A stretch of 64,000 nt of DNA. Source: Thalassovita aquimarina (lineage in GTDB: Bacteria > Pseudomonadota > Alphaproteobacteria > Rhodobacterales > Rhodobacteraceae). Positions within the stretch are counted from its first letter, which is position 1; each line of letters begins with the position of its first letter. Made by a program: the position numbers and the translations under genes. The notes beneath the pieces are model-generated. The model did no database searches, had not been told where the DNA came from, and was given only the letters and a program-made list of their open reading frames with translations. Below are positions 27,160 through 35,263 of the stretch, piece by piece. The stretch is from positions 40,183 to 104,182 of the forward strand of contig NZ_JADMKU010000015.1 in the NCBI RefSeq assembly GCF_018219815.1, in the 5' to 3' direction.

Positions 27160-27531
27160 TCAAGCCACGTCCGACAGGCAACGCGCCAATTCGAACAGGT
27201 GTTTTCGCTGCTGTTCCGGGATCGCGTAGTAACTGCGCACCAGGTCCAGAGCTTCCTTATCCGCAATCAGATCGGACGGGTAAACTTGGGCAACTTCGCC
27301 CTCGCCGTCATCTTCCTCGAGACCAGCGAAGAAAAAGCCCACCTCGACATCCAACGCATCGGCGATATCCCACAAGCGGGAAGCGCTGACCCGGTTGGTA
27401 CCCGTTTCGTATTTCTGAATTTGCTGAAATTTGATTCCGACTTTTTCGGCCAATTGCTGCTGGGTCATGCCGACCAGCCAACGGCGGTGCCGAATGCGTT
27501 TGCCAACATGCACATCCACAGGGTGTGCCAT
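27160..27531 (-). CDS. XRE-family transcriptional regulator
   Basis: A 123-residue DNA-binding protein. Residues about 8-65 form an XRE/Cro helix-turn-helix (VGKRIRHRRWLVGMTQQQLAEKVGIKFQQIQKYETG). An acidic linker (EEDDGEGE) and a short helical tail with AIPEQQRKHLFELARCL follow. This single-HTH form with a small C-terminal dimer segment is common in Rhodobacterales. Ligand and targets are unknown. It is divergent from the quinone oxidoreductase across a 269-base AT-rich spacer that probably holds both promoters. Confidence 0.88.
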   Translation of the reverse strand: MAHPVDVHVGKRIRHRRWLVGMTQQQLAEKVGIKFQQIQKYETGTNRVSASRLWDIADALDVEVGFFFAGLEEDDGEGEVAQVYPSDLIADKEALDLVRSYYAIPEQQRKHLFELARCLSDVA

Positions 27532-27800
27532 AAAGCGACTCCTTCATACCGTTCCAATAACCATACCATACCCGCCCTGTGCTAAGCACAGCCGCATCCC
27601 AAGGGGTTGTAAGGCTTATAATTAACATGAACTGTACCCGGATTTGCATTTCAATCAAGGAAAAACACACTCAAAGGGGGAAGTTTTCACCTGAAAACAC
27701 AATCTTAGCGACAAGCGTTTTCATACACCTTCGAATTGATCAAACCCCATTTGACTTGGGCTTTTGCCTTTCTCATAAGGCCTTTTAACGGAGGACACCG

Positions 27801-28760
27801 ATGAAAGCTTATCACATCCCGGAAACGGGCGCGCAGCCGCAGCTCTGCAATCTTCCCGACCCAATACTCGCAAAAGGCGAATCATTGGTGCGAATCAAAG
27901 CCTGCGGTCTGAATTTTGCCGACCTACTTATGATCAAAGGCAAGTATCAGGACACGCCGCAAGCGCCGTTCACCCTCGGACTGGAAATGGCCGGGGTGGT
28001 CGAAGCTCTGGGCCCGGATACCGACGGCCCCGCGCCGGGCAGCCGGGTGGCGATCTACAGCGGACAAGGCGGATTGGCGGAACGTGGCGCCTTCCCAGTC
28101 GAACGGATGGTGGAAATCCCCGACAGCATGAGCTTTGAAGACGCCGCCGCATTCCAGATCGCCTATGGTACCAGCCACGTGGCGCTGGAACACCGGGCCC
28201 GGATGCAGCCCGGCGAAACCCTGCTGGTTCTGGGCGCGGCCGGCGGTGTCGGGCTGACGGCGGTGGAAATCGGCAAACTGATGGGCGCGACGGTGATCGC
28301 CTGCGCCCGCGGCGCCGACAAGCTGGAGGCCGCCCGCGCCGCCGGGGCCGATCACCTGATCGATGCCAAAACCCAGGACATCCGCGAAAAAGTCAAGGCG
28401 CTTGGCGGCGCCGATGTGGTCTATGACCCGGTCGGCGGCGAACAGTGGCAGGCGGCGTTCCGCGCCTGCAAGCCCGAGGCACGGCTGATCCCCATCGGGT
28501 TCGCCAGCGGCGAGGTGCCGCAAATCCCGGCCAATCACCTGCTGGTCAAGAACCTCACGGTGCTGGGGCTCTATTGGGGCGGTTACCTGAAATTCCGCCC
28601 CGACGTGTTGACCGACAGCATGAAGACGCTGCTCAAATGGTATGACGAGGGCAAGCTGAAACCCCATGTCAGCCATGTCCTGCCGCTCGACCGGGCCGAT
28701 GAGGGGCTGGAATTGCTGCGGACCCGGCAATCGACAGGCAAGGTGGTGATCACGCCATAG
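27801..28760 (+). CDS. NADPH:quinone oxidoreductase-family protein (zinc-independent MDR)
   Basis: A 319-residue medium-chain dehydrogenase/reductase. It starts MKAYHIPETGAQPQLCNLPD. The N-terminal catalytic fold holds KACGLNFADLLMIKGKYQ, and the Rossmann domain holds LLVLGAAGGVGLTAVEIGKLMGA. There are no zinc-ligand cysteines, so it belongs with QOR/ZTA1-like enzymes, which reduce quinones or enals with NADPH. AACGGAGG precedes the ATG. A strong hairpin terminator follows. Some relatives in this group act on acryloyl-CoA; this one cannot be placed more finely by eye. Confidence 0.88.
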   Translation: MKAYHIPETGAQPQLCNLPDPILAKGESLVRIKACGLNFADLLMIKGKYQDTPQAPFTLGLEMAGVVEALGPDTDGPAPGSRVAIYSGQGGLAERGAFPVERMVEIPDSMSFEDAAAFQIAYGTSHVALEHRARMQPGETLLVLGAAGGVGLTAVEIGKLMGATVIACARGADKLEAARAAGADHLIDAKTQDIREKVKALGGADVVYDPVGGEQWQAAFRACKPEARLIPIGFASGEVPQIPANHLLVKNLTVLGLYWGGYLKFRPDVLTDSMKTLLKWYDEGKLKPHVSHVLPLDRADEGLELLRTRQSTGKVVITP

Positions 28761-28803
28761 GCCGGGGACCTAGGAGGGTGGGAACTCCATCGGAAACACC
28801 GAA

Positions 28804-28832
28804 GGGCGGCAATGAGCCCATTGCCGCCGTTT
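28804..28832 (+). terminator. hairpin terminator after the quinone oxidoreductase
   Basis: GGCGGCAATG (28805-28814) and CATTGCCGCC (28819-28828) form a perfect 10-bp stem with an AGCC loop, followed by GTTTAAG. It separates the gene from the convergent azlD. Confidence 0.65.
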
Positions 28833-28839
28833 AAGTCAG

Positions 28840-29133
28840 TCAGATGAGACCGCGCAGCAACCAGACCGCACTGACCCCGGCCAACATGGTCAACGGCAGG
28901 CTTCGCGATAAGAGAGCGGCGGCGAGCGACAACACTGCCGCCCCCCATTCGGCGGGACCCGCCTGCGCGAGGATCACAGCCAGAAGAGCCGCAATCAGGC
29001 ATCCCGGCAGGGCTTGCAGCGCGCGCGCCCATGGGCCGCTCGACGGAATCCTCGCTCCGAGCAGGTAGCCTCCGAACCGCATTGCGAAGGTGCCAAACGC
29101 CAGCCCCACGATGACCACCAGATGTTCACCCAT
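28840..29133 (-). CDS. azlD: AzlD-type small subunit of branched-chain amino acid exporter
   Basis: A 97-residue inner-membrane protein with four hydrophobic segments. It has FGTFAMRFGGYLLG and the AzlD-typical LPGCLIAALLAVIL and SRSLPLTMLAGV. AzlD partners AzlC to form an exporter for branched-chain amino acids or their analogues. I chose the ATG at 29133, which overlaps the end of azlC by eight bases; the longer frame would need a TTG at 29151. The regulator across the divergent promoter is an XRE-cupin protein. Confidence 0.88.
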   Translation of the reverse strand: MGEHLVVIVGLAFGTFAMRFGGYLLGARIPSSGPWARALQALPGCLIAALLAVILAQAGPAEWGAAVLSLAAALLSRSLPLTMLAGVSAVWLLRGLI

Positions 29134-29839
29134 CGTGTTGTATCCCGGCAAACCCGGCTCCCGACACGGCGCCGACGATCAGACCCCAGGATGGATCCAG
29201 CGGCAGCAGAAGCGCACAGGCCGCCGCGATCGTCGCCGAAATGATCCATGGTTGCAGGCTTTGCCGTCCTTTCCAAAGACTTGTTAGAAGCAGGATGAAT
29301 GCAGCGGCAAAGGCGAAATCCATGCCGCTTCCCGCCAGATCCGGCAGGGATCGCGCGAAAGCGGCCCCAAGCGCCGTCGAGACGATCCAGATTGCGATCA
29401 GGCTGGTTCCGCCGCCGACGAGGTACCAGTATCCGGCGCGCTGCCCCTTGTTTCGGGTCGCATGCATCAGAATCCAGTTCTCGTCCGATGTCAGGTGGAC
29501 GCCCAGCATGATTTGCCAGAGCGGCCGACCACTCAGTTCGCCGCGCAGCGATGCTGTCATCAGCAGGATGCGCAAGTTGAGCGCCAGCCCAGCGATCACC
29601 GCCAACACCGCCCCCGCGCCTGCGGCCAGCCGCTCCACGGCGACGATTTGAGCCGAGCCGGCGAAAACCAGTGCCCCCATGAATCCGGTGGACAGCGCTC
29701 CCATCCCCTGCCCCGCAGCCAACAGCCCGAAGACAAGACCATAAACGGCTACGCCGATCGACAAAGGAGTGATGTCTCGCAGACCGTGCCGGAACTCTCG
29801 GGGGGCATCCGCTGCAGGGCTCTGAAACTCATCTGACAT
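29126..29839 (-). CDS. azlC: AzlC-type branched-chain amino acid exporter
   Basis: A 237-residue inner-membrane protein with about seven or eight helices. It starts with a short cytosolic stretch, then FRHGLRDITPLSIGVAVYGLVFG, FMGALVFAGSAQIVAVE and LALNLRILLMTASL, the AzlC landmarks. LTSDENWILMHATR follows. In Bacillus, AzlCD exports azaleucine and BCAAs. It is the first gene of an azlCD pair, and its promoter region carries four GTTCG/CGAAC half-sites shared with a divergent XRE-cupin regulator. Confidence 0.9.
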   Translation of the reverse strand: MSDEFQSPAADAPREFRHGLRDITPLSIGVAVYGLVFGLLAAGQGMGALSTGFMGALVFAGSAQIVAVERLAAGAGAVLAVIAGLALNLRILLMTASLRGELSGRPLWQIMLGVHLTSDENWILMHATRNKGQRAGYWYLVGGGTSLIAIWIVSTALGAAFARSLPDLAGSGMDFAFAAAFILLLTSLWKGRQSLQPWIISATIAAACALLLPLDPSWGLIVGAVSGAGFAGIQHDG

Positions 29840-29866
29840 GTTGAAAAACCTATTATAATGAATTCA

Positions 29867-29929
29867 GTTCGCCATAATGAACAATAAAAAATCGTTCGTC
29901 AAATCGAACAGACAATTGATATAACGAAC
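29867..29929. promoter_or_regulatory. half-site array in the azlCD/XRE-cupin divergent promoter
   Basis: GTTCG occurs at 29867-29871 and 29894-29898, and CGAAC at 29905-29909 and 29925-29929. The central pair forms an inverted repeat, GTTCG-N6-CGAAC. The DNA around it is very AT-rich, as expected of overlapping promoters. It is a candidate operator of the XRE-cupin protein. Confidence 0.55.
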
Positions 29930-29931
29930 AC

Positions 29932-30480
29932 ATGTCACCAAATATCATCATCGCCGCCGCCATCCGCCGAGAGAGAGAGCTTGCGCAGCTCACCCTTTCG
30001 GCATTGGCCGAGAAAGCGCAGCTCGCGAAGTCCACTCTGTCACAGCTTGAGGCCGGCAAGGGGAACCCGAATGTCGAAACCCTCTGGGCGATTGCCAATG
30101 CACTGAACATTCCGTTCAGTTCGCTTTTCGAGAGCGCGTCGTCCCACAGCGCGCTAATTCGCGCCTCCGAGGGCGTCAGCCTCTCTTCAGAGCAGTCGGA
30201 TTTTACGACGGTGCTTCTGGACAAGTGTCCACCAGACCGGCGACGCGATCTTTACCGTATCATGTTGAAACCGGGATCGGTCCGGCAGTCTGAGCCGCAT
30301 CCGCGTGGAACAGTCGAACATGCCTTCTTGTGCTGCGGGCGGTTGCGGCTGGGACCGATCGATGACGTTGCCGAAATAGGACCGGGAGACTACTACCGAT
30401 ATTCCAGCGATGTCGCACATTCCTATGAAGCATTGGCTGAAGACACCCTGCTTCTGCTCGTCATGGACAGCCCGCGCTAG
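29932..30480 (+). CDS. XRE-cupin transcriptional regulator of azlCD (predicted)
   Basis: A 182-residue regulator. Residues about 5-62 are an XRE helix-turn-helix (LSALAEKAQLAKSTLSQLEAGKGNP, ETLWAIANALNIPFSSLFE). Residues about 95-178 are a cupin barrel (EPHPRGTVEHAFLCCGRLRLGP, GPGDYYRYSSDVAHSYEAL) that would bind a small ligand. Such XRE-cupin proteins often repress or activate the adjacent transporter. Divergence from azlCD with only 92 bases between suggests it senses an amino acid or analogue and controls AzlCD. Two adjacent cysteines sit in the cupin core. Confidence 0.88.
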   Translation: MSPNIIIAAAIRRERELAQLTLSALAEKAQLAKSTLSQLEAGKGNPNVETLWAIANALNIPFSSLFESASSHSALIRASEGVSLSSEQSDFTTVLLDKCPPDRRRDLYRIMLKPGSVRQSEPHPRGTVEHAFLCCGRLRLGPIDDVAEIGPGDYYRYSSDVAHSYEALAEDTLLLLVMDSPR

Positions 30481-30583
30481 CCAAGACGGTTTCCCGAAAG
30501 CGCGCTTCGTCCGCACGGCTGACATTACTGAAGGGCATAGTTCGGGCGCCGAACCTGCTATTTCTAGGCCGACATAAACCCAA

Positions 30584-31456
30584 TCACGCCCTGATCTGTT
30601 CGACCTGGCGCAGCGGCTGATACCCGGCGCGTATCATCGCGGCGAGCCGCTGGACCGGTTCGCTCAGCCGCCGACCGGCGGTGTACATGTTGATCAGGTA
30701 GACCCCCAGATCGGGCAGGTCGGTGCCATCGAGTTCGCAGAGCTGCGGCGGCGCGGTGCCTTCCAGCATGGTGCAAACCGCCAGATCGGCGCTGACCGTG
30801 GCCTCGATGGTGCGGTCGCTGTCGGTATCCACGACCGAAGTCCAGGACACGCCGGCGTCGTCCAGCGTGGAAATCAGATCGGGCCGAAAGGCGCAAACAC
30901 GCCCCTGCGCGATGCGCAGCGGCCGCTGCTTCCACACCTGTGCCCCGGGCGCCCCGACCCAGCGAAGCGGGATTTCGTTCAGCGTCTCGCCGCCCTCGTC
31001 CAGCTTGCCCTCGGTGGTCAGGATCACGTCCAGTTCACCGCGGGCGAACATATCCTTCAGCTTGTTGGTATGGCTGGCGTTCAGCTGCACCCGCATCCGC
31101 GGCATTTCGGCGGCAAAGCGCTGCAGCACCCGCGGGATCACCGGGTAAACGATGTCATGCGGCACGCCGAGCTGGATTTCACCGGCATATTCCTTGTGGG
31201 TCAGCCGCGCGAAGGCTTCGTCGTTCAGATCGACCATCTTGCGGGCATAGCTGAGCAGCTGTTCCCCCGACGCGGTCAGCCTGACGCTGCGCCCGGAGCG
31301 GTCGATCAGCGACAGGTCCAGCAATTCCTCAAGCCGTTTCAGCTGCATCGACACCGCCGACTGGGTCAGGTTCAAAAACCCCGCGGCGCGGGTCACGCCC
31401 CCCAGTTCCGCGACGGCAACGAAAGAGCGCAACGTGGTGACATCGAGATTCCGCAT
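30584..31456 (-). CDS. LysR-family transcriptional regulator
   Basis: A 290-residue regulator with a canonical N-terminal helix-turn-helix (LRSFVAVAELGGVTRAAGFL, NLTQSAVSMQLKRLEELL) and a periplasmic-binding-protein-like effector domain. It is divergent from the DUF1127 gene, with a 124-base shared spacer. No metabolic gene lies beside it on either side, so its target is unclear. The small DUF1127 gene or a distant operon is possible. Confidence 0.88.
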   Translation of the reverse strand: MRNLDVTTLRSFVAVAELGGVTRAAGFLNLTQSAVSMQLKRLEELLDLSLIDRSGRSVRLTASGEQLLSYARKMVDLNDEAFARLTHKEYAGEIQLGVPHDIVYPVIPRVLQRFAAEMPRMRVQLNASHTNKLKDMFARGELDVILTTEGKLDEGGETLNEIPLRWVGAPGAQVWKQRPLRIAQGRVCAFRPDLISTLDDAGVSWTSVVDTDSDRTIEATVSADLAVCTMLEGTAPPQLCELDGTDLPDLGVYLINMYTAGRRLSEPVQRLAAMIRAGYQPLRQVEQIRA

Positions 31457-31580
31457 TCATCACAATCCTTGATACATATGCAAGCAAACATTCGTTTTAA
31501 AAATGATACACGCCCAACCATATACATCAACAGAAATGATGCAAGACACATAACAAATCACGATTGAGAAAGGATATCAC

Positions 31581-31802
31581 ATGTCCACCATGATCAATTC
31601 CAAGGCAAACTGCCGGCCCCTCCGCCCTGCCAGACAGTCGTTTTTCACCCGCCTCGCCAACGCCCTGGAACTGCGGCGCCAGCGCAGCGCGCTGCGCGAC
31701 CTGGATGACAAGATGCTTGACGATCTGGGCCTGACCCGAAGCCAGGTGGAAACCGAAGCGCGCCGCCCGGTCTGGGATGCACCGGCAAACTGGCTGAAAT
31801 AA
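31581..31802 (+). CDS. DUF1127 small protein
   Basis: A 73-residue, arginine-rich protein. The C-terminal half, ELRRQRSALRDLDDKMLDDL followed by GLTRSQVETEARRPVW, is the DUF1127 (YjiS-like) motif. Short members of the family in alphaproteobacteria affect phosphate and carbon metabolism and RNA turnover through RNA binding. The N-terminal extension is variable. AGAAAGGATATCAC precedes the ATG. A GCCCC/GGGGC hairpin lies downstream at about 31874-31889. It is a probable single-gene unit divergent from a LysR regulator. Confidence 0.9.
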   Translation: MSTMINSKANCRPLRPARQSFFTRLANALELRRQRSALRDLDDKMLDDLGLTRSQVETEARRPVWDAPANWLK

Positions 31803-31917
31803 ACGCGAAAAAGCGTAAAAAGCATGGCCCGGGAAACTTGAAAAACATCCCAAGCTTACCGATATTCACTATAAGCCCCCTTTCAGGGGCAACACAGTTT
31901 ACCAATCGGAGGCTTTT

Positions 31918-32655
31918 ATGGCTGAATTCAACACGATCCGGACCGCAGCGGGCGCCCGCGCGACCCAGATTGATGAGGGTCTGCGCGCCCATATGAACAA
32001 GGTGTACGGCACGATGTCGATCGGCCTGCTGCTGACATTCGCAGTGGCATGGGCCGTCGGCACCTCGCCCGACCTGCTGGGCATCCTGCGCGATCCGATG
32101 ACACTGAGACCCAATATTCTGGGTTATATCGTCATGTTCGCCCCGCTGATCATGGTTTTCGCCTTCGGGGCCGCTCTGAACCGGCTGTCGGCGGCGGGCG
32201 CCCAGACCTTCTTCTACGTCTTCGCGGCGGTAATGGGGCTCAGCCTGAGCTGGATTTTCGTCGCCTTCACCGGCTTCTCGATCGCCCAGGTGTTCCTGGT
32301 GACCTCGATTTCCTTCGCTGGCCTGTCGCTGTGGGGCTACACCACCAAGAAGGACATCTCGGGTTGGGGATCGTTCCTGATCATGGGCCTGATCGGCATC
32401 ATCGTGGCGTCGATCATCAACCTCTTCCTGGGTTCGCCCGCGATCATGTTCGCGATCTCGATCATCGGGGTTCTGATCTTCGCCGGTCTGACCGCCTATG
32501 ACACCCAGAAAATCAAGACCACCTACCTGCAGCACGCCCATAGCGGCGACAGCGAATGGCTGGGCAAGGCGGCGATCATGGGTGCGCTGAACCTGTATCT
32601 GGACTTCATCAACCTGTTCATGATGCTGCTGCAACTGCTGGGCAACCGCGAATAA
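31918..32655 (+). CDS. Bax inhibitor-1/YccA family membrane protein
   Basis: A 245-residue inner-membrane protein with seven hydrophobic segments. The cytosolic N-terminus has RATQIDEGLRAHMNKVYGTM, and the family signature lies in the last third: GVLIFAGLTAYDTQKIKTTYL, with the aspartates of the pH-sensing pair. Bacterial relatives such as YccA/HflBKC-interacting proteins and BsYetJ leak calcium in a pH-dependent way. GGAGGC precedes the ATG, and a near-ideal terminator follows. It is monocistronic. Confidence 0.93.
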   Translation: MAEFNTIRTAAGARATQIDEGLRAHMNKVYGTMSIGLLLTFAVAWAVGTSPDLLGILRDPMTLRPNILGYIVMFAPLIMVFAFGAALNRLSAAGAQTFFYVFAAVMGLSLSWIFVAFTGFSIAQVFLVTSISFAGLSLWGYTTKKDISGWGSFLIMGLIGIIVASIINLFLGSPAIMFAISIIGVLIFAGLTAYDTQKIKTTYLQHAHSGDSEWLGKAAIMGALNLYLDFINLFMMLLQLLGNRE

Positions 32656-32679
32656 GCACAGCCCTGTTCGAACACCAAA

Positions 32680-32705
32680 GGCCGGTCGAAAGACCGGCCT
32701 TTTTT
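32680..32705 (+). terminator. rho-independent terminator of the BI-1 gene
   Basis: GGCCGGTC-GAAA-GACCGGCC (32680-32699) is a perfect 8-bp stem with a stable GAAA tetraloop, followed by six T residues. Confidence 0.9.
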
Positions 32706-32962
32706 CTTGCCCTATTCGAACTCCACGGGGCTTTGCGGGCTGCGGGCGACATGCAGGGTGAAAGCGTCGGGCCACGCATATCGGCCTTGCCCGGGTCCGC
32801 CCCCCCGCCCCGCTGTTTCCACGATCAGCCCGATCGCCCGCGCCGTCGATTTTTCAAGCTACAGATGGACCGGTGGCAACTGAGCGCCGGGACGGTTCCC
32901 CCTGTCCCATGTCGGGACAGGGCACCACAGATCCGCCCGCTGCCGGAAATTTCAGCGTCGGC
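32706..32962. other. 257-base intergenic region between BI-1 and the VIT gene
   Basis: It holds a hairpin CCTGTCCC/GGGACAGG (32901-32908 with 32914-32921), which may end the minus-strand VIT transcript. On the minus strand a 36-codon frame with high GC3 runs from GTG 32822 to TAG at 32712 and ends ...DAFTLHVARSPQSPVEFE. It reads like a protein tail, but I recognise no family and do not call a gene. Confidence 0.35.
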
Positions 32963-33574
32963 TCAGATCGCCGCGTCGAACAACAGACCGACCAGGAAGG
33001 TCACGCCCATCGCCAGGCCGCCCCAGAACATCACCCGGGCGATGCCGCGACCGATCGGCGCGCCGCCAAGCAGCGCACCGGTGCCGCCCAGCAGGATCAG
33101 CGCCAGCATGGTGATCACCGCGATCAGCGTCACACCGGTTCCCTGCGGCGCGATCACCGCCCCGGCCAGCGGCACGACCCCGCCCACGGCAAAGGCCAGC
33201 GCCGAGGCGAACGCCACCTCCAGCGGATTGGAACTGGCCAGTTCGGTCAGCCCCAGTTCTTCGCGGGCATGGGCGTCCAGCGCGTCATGCTCCGTCATTT
33301 CATGCGCCACCCGCAGCGCCAGTTCCGGCGACACGCCGCGCGCCTCCAGACCTTCGGCGAGTTCGGTCAATTCGTATTCCGGGTCATCCTCCAGCGCCTG
33401 CCGTTCGCGCGCCAGATCGGCGTTTTCGGTATCGGACTGGGCCGAAACGGACACGTATTCCCCCGCCGCCATCGAAAAGGCCAAGGCGGTCAACCCCGCC
33501 AACCCGGTCAGCAGCATGGCAGGCCGGTCCATCCCGGCAGCCAACACCCCGACCAGCAGGCTGGCGGTTGACAC
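32963..33574 (-). CDS. VIT1/CCC1-family transporter lacking its N-terminus
   Basis: About 203 residues of a VIT-family iron/manganese transporter: TASLLVGVLAAG, FSMAAGEYVSVSAQSDTENADL, the cytosolic metal-binding helices, and four C-terminal helices ending GLLFDAAI. The family N-terminus, normally HRxGWLRAAVLGANDGIVST, is broken. The frame reads GRLGANDGIVST, and upstream of it runs straight into the L33 terminator and an in-frame stop, with no ATG. GTG 33574 is the only usable start and its ribosome-binding site is weak. About 25-30 residues, including part of helix 1, are therefore missing. It may be a pseudogene. Confidence 0.75.
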   Translation of the reverse strand: MSTASLLVGVLAAGMDRPAMLLTGLAGLTALAFSMAAGEYVSVSAQSDTENADLARERQALEDDPEYELTELAEGLEARGVSPELALRVAHEMTEHDALDAHAREELGLTELASSNPLEVAFASALAFAVGGVVPLAGAVIAPQGTGVTLIAVITMLALILLGGTGALLGGAPIGRGIARVMFWGGLAMGVTFLVGLLFDAAI

Positions 33575-33607
33575 GATTCCGTCATTCGCCCCCAGACGGC
33601 CACCGGT

Positions 33608-33643
33608 ATAAAAAAACGCCGCGCGGCCTTGGGCTGCGCGGCG
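33608..33643 (-). terminator. rho-independent terminator of rpmG
   Basis: CGCCGCGC (33617-33624) pairs with GCGCGGCG (33636-33643). On the minus strand it is followed by seven T residues. It lies 27 bases past the rpmG stop and directly abuts the truncated VIT reading frame. Confidence 0.85.
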
Positions 33644-33669
33644 CTTTTATCATCCGGGCGGGCAGGATC

Positions 33670-33837
33670 TTACTTGATCTTGCCTTCCTTGTATTCGACG
33701 TGCTTGCGCACAACCGGGTCGTACTTACGCACAACCATTTTTTCGGTCATGGTGCGGGCATTCTTCTTGGTCACGTAGAAGTGGCCCGTGCCAGCGGTCG
33801 AGTTCAGACGGATTTTGATCGTCGTCGGCTTCGCCAT
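33670..33837 (-). CDS. rpmG: 50S ribosomal protein L33
   Basis: A 55-residue ribosomal protein that reads [20 protein letters not shown], then [14 protein letters not shown] and a C-terminal [17 protein letters not shown]. It belongs to the zinc-independent (C-minus) form because it has no cysteine pairs. It is part of the large subunit near the E site. The gene is too short for many gene finders. It sits alone, with a strong terminator immediately downstream. Confidence 0.97.
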   Translation of the reverse strand: MAKPTTIKIRLNSTAGTGHFYVTKKNARTMTEKMVVRKYDPVVRKHVEYKEGKIK

Positions 33838-33996
33838 TGTTATATCTCCAGTCTCGTTCGAAACGGGTCAGTCGGGCCGCCCCGTGGAAATCCTTGAAGC
33901 CCGCCTTGTAAGCGTTCCGCGCCCCGAGTCAACAGCTATTTGACGTTCAGGCGACAACGAGTCGGTTTCCGCCGCCCCGCCCTTCGGTCCTGCCGA

Positions 33997-34707
33997 TCAG
34001 AGCGGCGCCTTATCCATCGTTTCGTGGATTTCCGCCACCTTTTCATCGGACAGCTGGAGCGCCGACGCCAATTGCCGCAGATAGGCCTTTTCCGCCTCGG
34101 TATTGACCGTGATCGGGGTCAGGGCCGCGGCATAGATCTGCGACCGGGCGGTCGTGCCCGCATCCTGCACCAGCGCGTTCACATCGACGGGCGCGTCCAG
34201 CGCCGCCTCGACGAAGGCGATTTCTTCCTCAGAGGCATCCGACAGGTGATCCAGGATGACCTTGCGTTCCTCCGCGTCGATTTCGCCATCGGCCTTGGCC
34301 GACTGGATCATCGTGCGGATCATCAGGCGGGCGTTTTCCTCGCTCGCGGCCCCGAGAGGCGTGCCCGCGGTCAGGTGGCTGTAAAGCTCGCTTAGCCCGC
34401 CGGTGCCGGTGGCCGCCGCCGTCGTCATCATCTTCATCATGTTGTCCAGCCCCGCCTCCGTGGCCTCGGTCGTGTCGGCAGCCTGATTGCCGAACTTCGA
34501 CATCATGTCGATGACGGCTTTCTTGCCCCCTGGCAGCCCCATCTTCTCGGCCATGTCGCCCAGTGTTCCGGCGAGACCTTCTTCATCTCCGGCCTTGCGC
34601 ATGGCGTCCTTGACGCCTTTCATGCCGCCCATTTTGCGGTACTTGTCGACCCCGCGCGCGGCGGCGAACCCAATGGTCAGTGCGGCAAGCGTTTGAACGA
34701 AACTCAT
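33997..34707 (-). CDS. DUF533 (TerB-fold, YebE-like) protein
   Basis: A 236-residue protein. The N-terminal segment SFVQTLAALTIGFAAARGVDKYRK is weakly hydrophobic and may associate with membrane. The C-terminal 110 residues (MIRTMIQSAKADGEIDAEERKVILDHL ... YLRQLASALQLS) are the TerB-like helical domain of DUF533, with the DGxIDxxE acidic motif thought to bind metal. TerB-fold proteins are linked to tellurite and membrane stress. The TelA/XpaC group elsewhere in this window belongs to the same functional sphere, but this gene is separate from it. Confidence 0.88.
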   Translation of the reverse strand: MSFVQTLAALTIGFAAARGVDKYRKMGGMKGVKDAMRKAGDEEGLAGTLGDMAEKMGLPGGKKAVIDMMSKFGNQAADTTEATEAGLDNMMKMMTTAAATGTGGLSELYSHLTAGTPLGAASEENARLMIRTMIQSAKADGEIDAEERKVILDHLSDASEEEIAFVEAALDAPVDVNALVQDAGTTARSQIYAAALTPITVNTEAEKAYLRQLASALQLSDEKVAEIHETMDKAPL

Positions 34708-34853
34708 CCCTGAATCCCCCTTGTTGGAAATACACTCATTGTGGGCGGGAATCGGCTTCCCACCAATAGCGGATTTGCCACACTGGATTTCCCGGGGTCC
34801 GTTTCGACGGTCACCGGCGGGGCTGCATTCGGGATTTCAGGATCAGGACATAA

Positions 34854-35256
34854 CGCGCGGAGGGCCTGTAAGCCGGATTCTGTCATAGGCGGAGTGAACC
34901 GCCCGAGATGACCATTCCTCTGAACGGACCGTTACCGGCCCGCCTACAGCTGCCAACCCGGGCCTCTGGGTCAAGGCAGACCCTGCGGTGATATCCGGCG
35001 GACCGGATCATGCCCGCGCGAGGCCCCTATTCGGCATTGCTCCGGGTGGGGCTTGCCGTGCCGGTCCTGTTGCCAGTCCCGCGGTGGGCTCTTACCCCAC
35101 CGTTTCACCCTAGCCCCCGCGAACGGGGGTGGTCTGTTTTCTGTGGCGCTTTCCCTGGGGTTGCCCCCGCCGGGCGTTACCCGGCACCCTTGCCTTGTGG
35201 AGTCCGGACTTTCCTCCCGGGCCTGAGCCCAAGCGGCCATCCGGCCCTCCGCGCAC
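34854..35256 (-). ncRNA. rnpB: RNase P RNA, bacterial class A
   Basis: This is the catalytic RNA that matures tRNA 5' ends. The termini pair: minus-strand GTGCGCGGAGGGCC at about 35256 and GGCCCTCCGCGCG at about 34854 form P1. The universally conserved GAAAGTCCGGACTCCAC reads on the minus strand from about 35214 to 35198, and ACAGAATCCGGCTTACAG from about 34883 to 34866. Length near 400 nt and GC-rich helices fit alphaproteobacterial RNase P RNA. Exact ends are uncertain by a few bases. Confidence 0.95.
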
Positions 35257-35263
35257 TGCTGAT

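Noticed and set aside
27579..27788. 69-codon plus-strand ORF in the XRE/quinone oxidoreductase spacer
   Set aside because: AT-rich, no ribosome-binding site, no family resemblance. The region is better read as promoter DNA.
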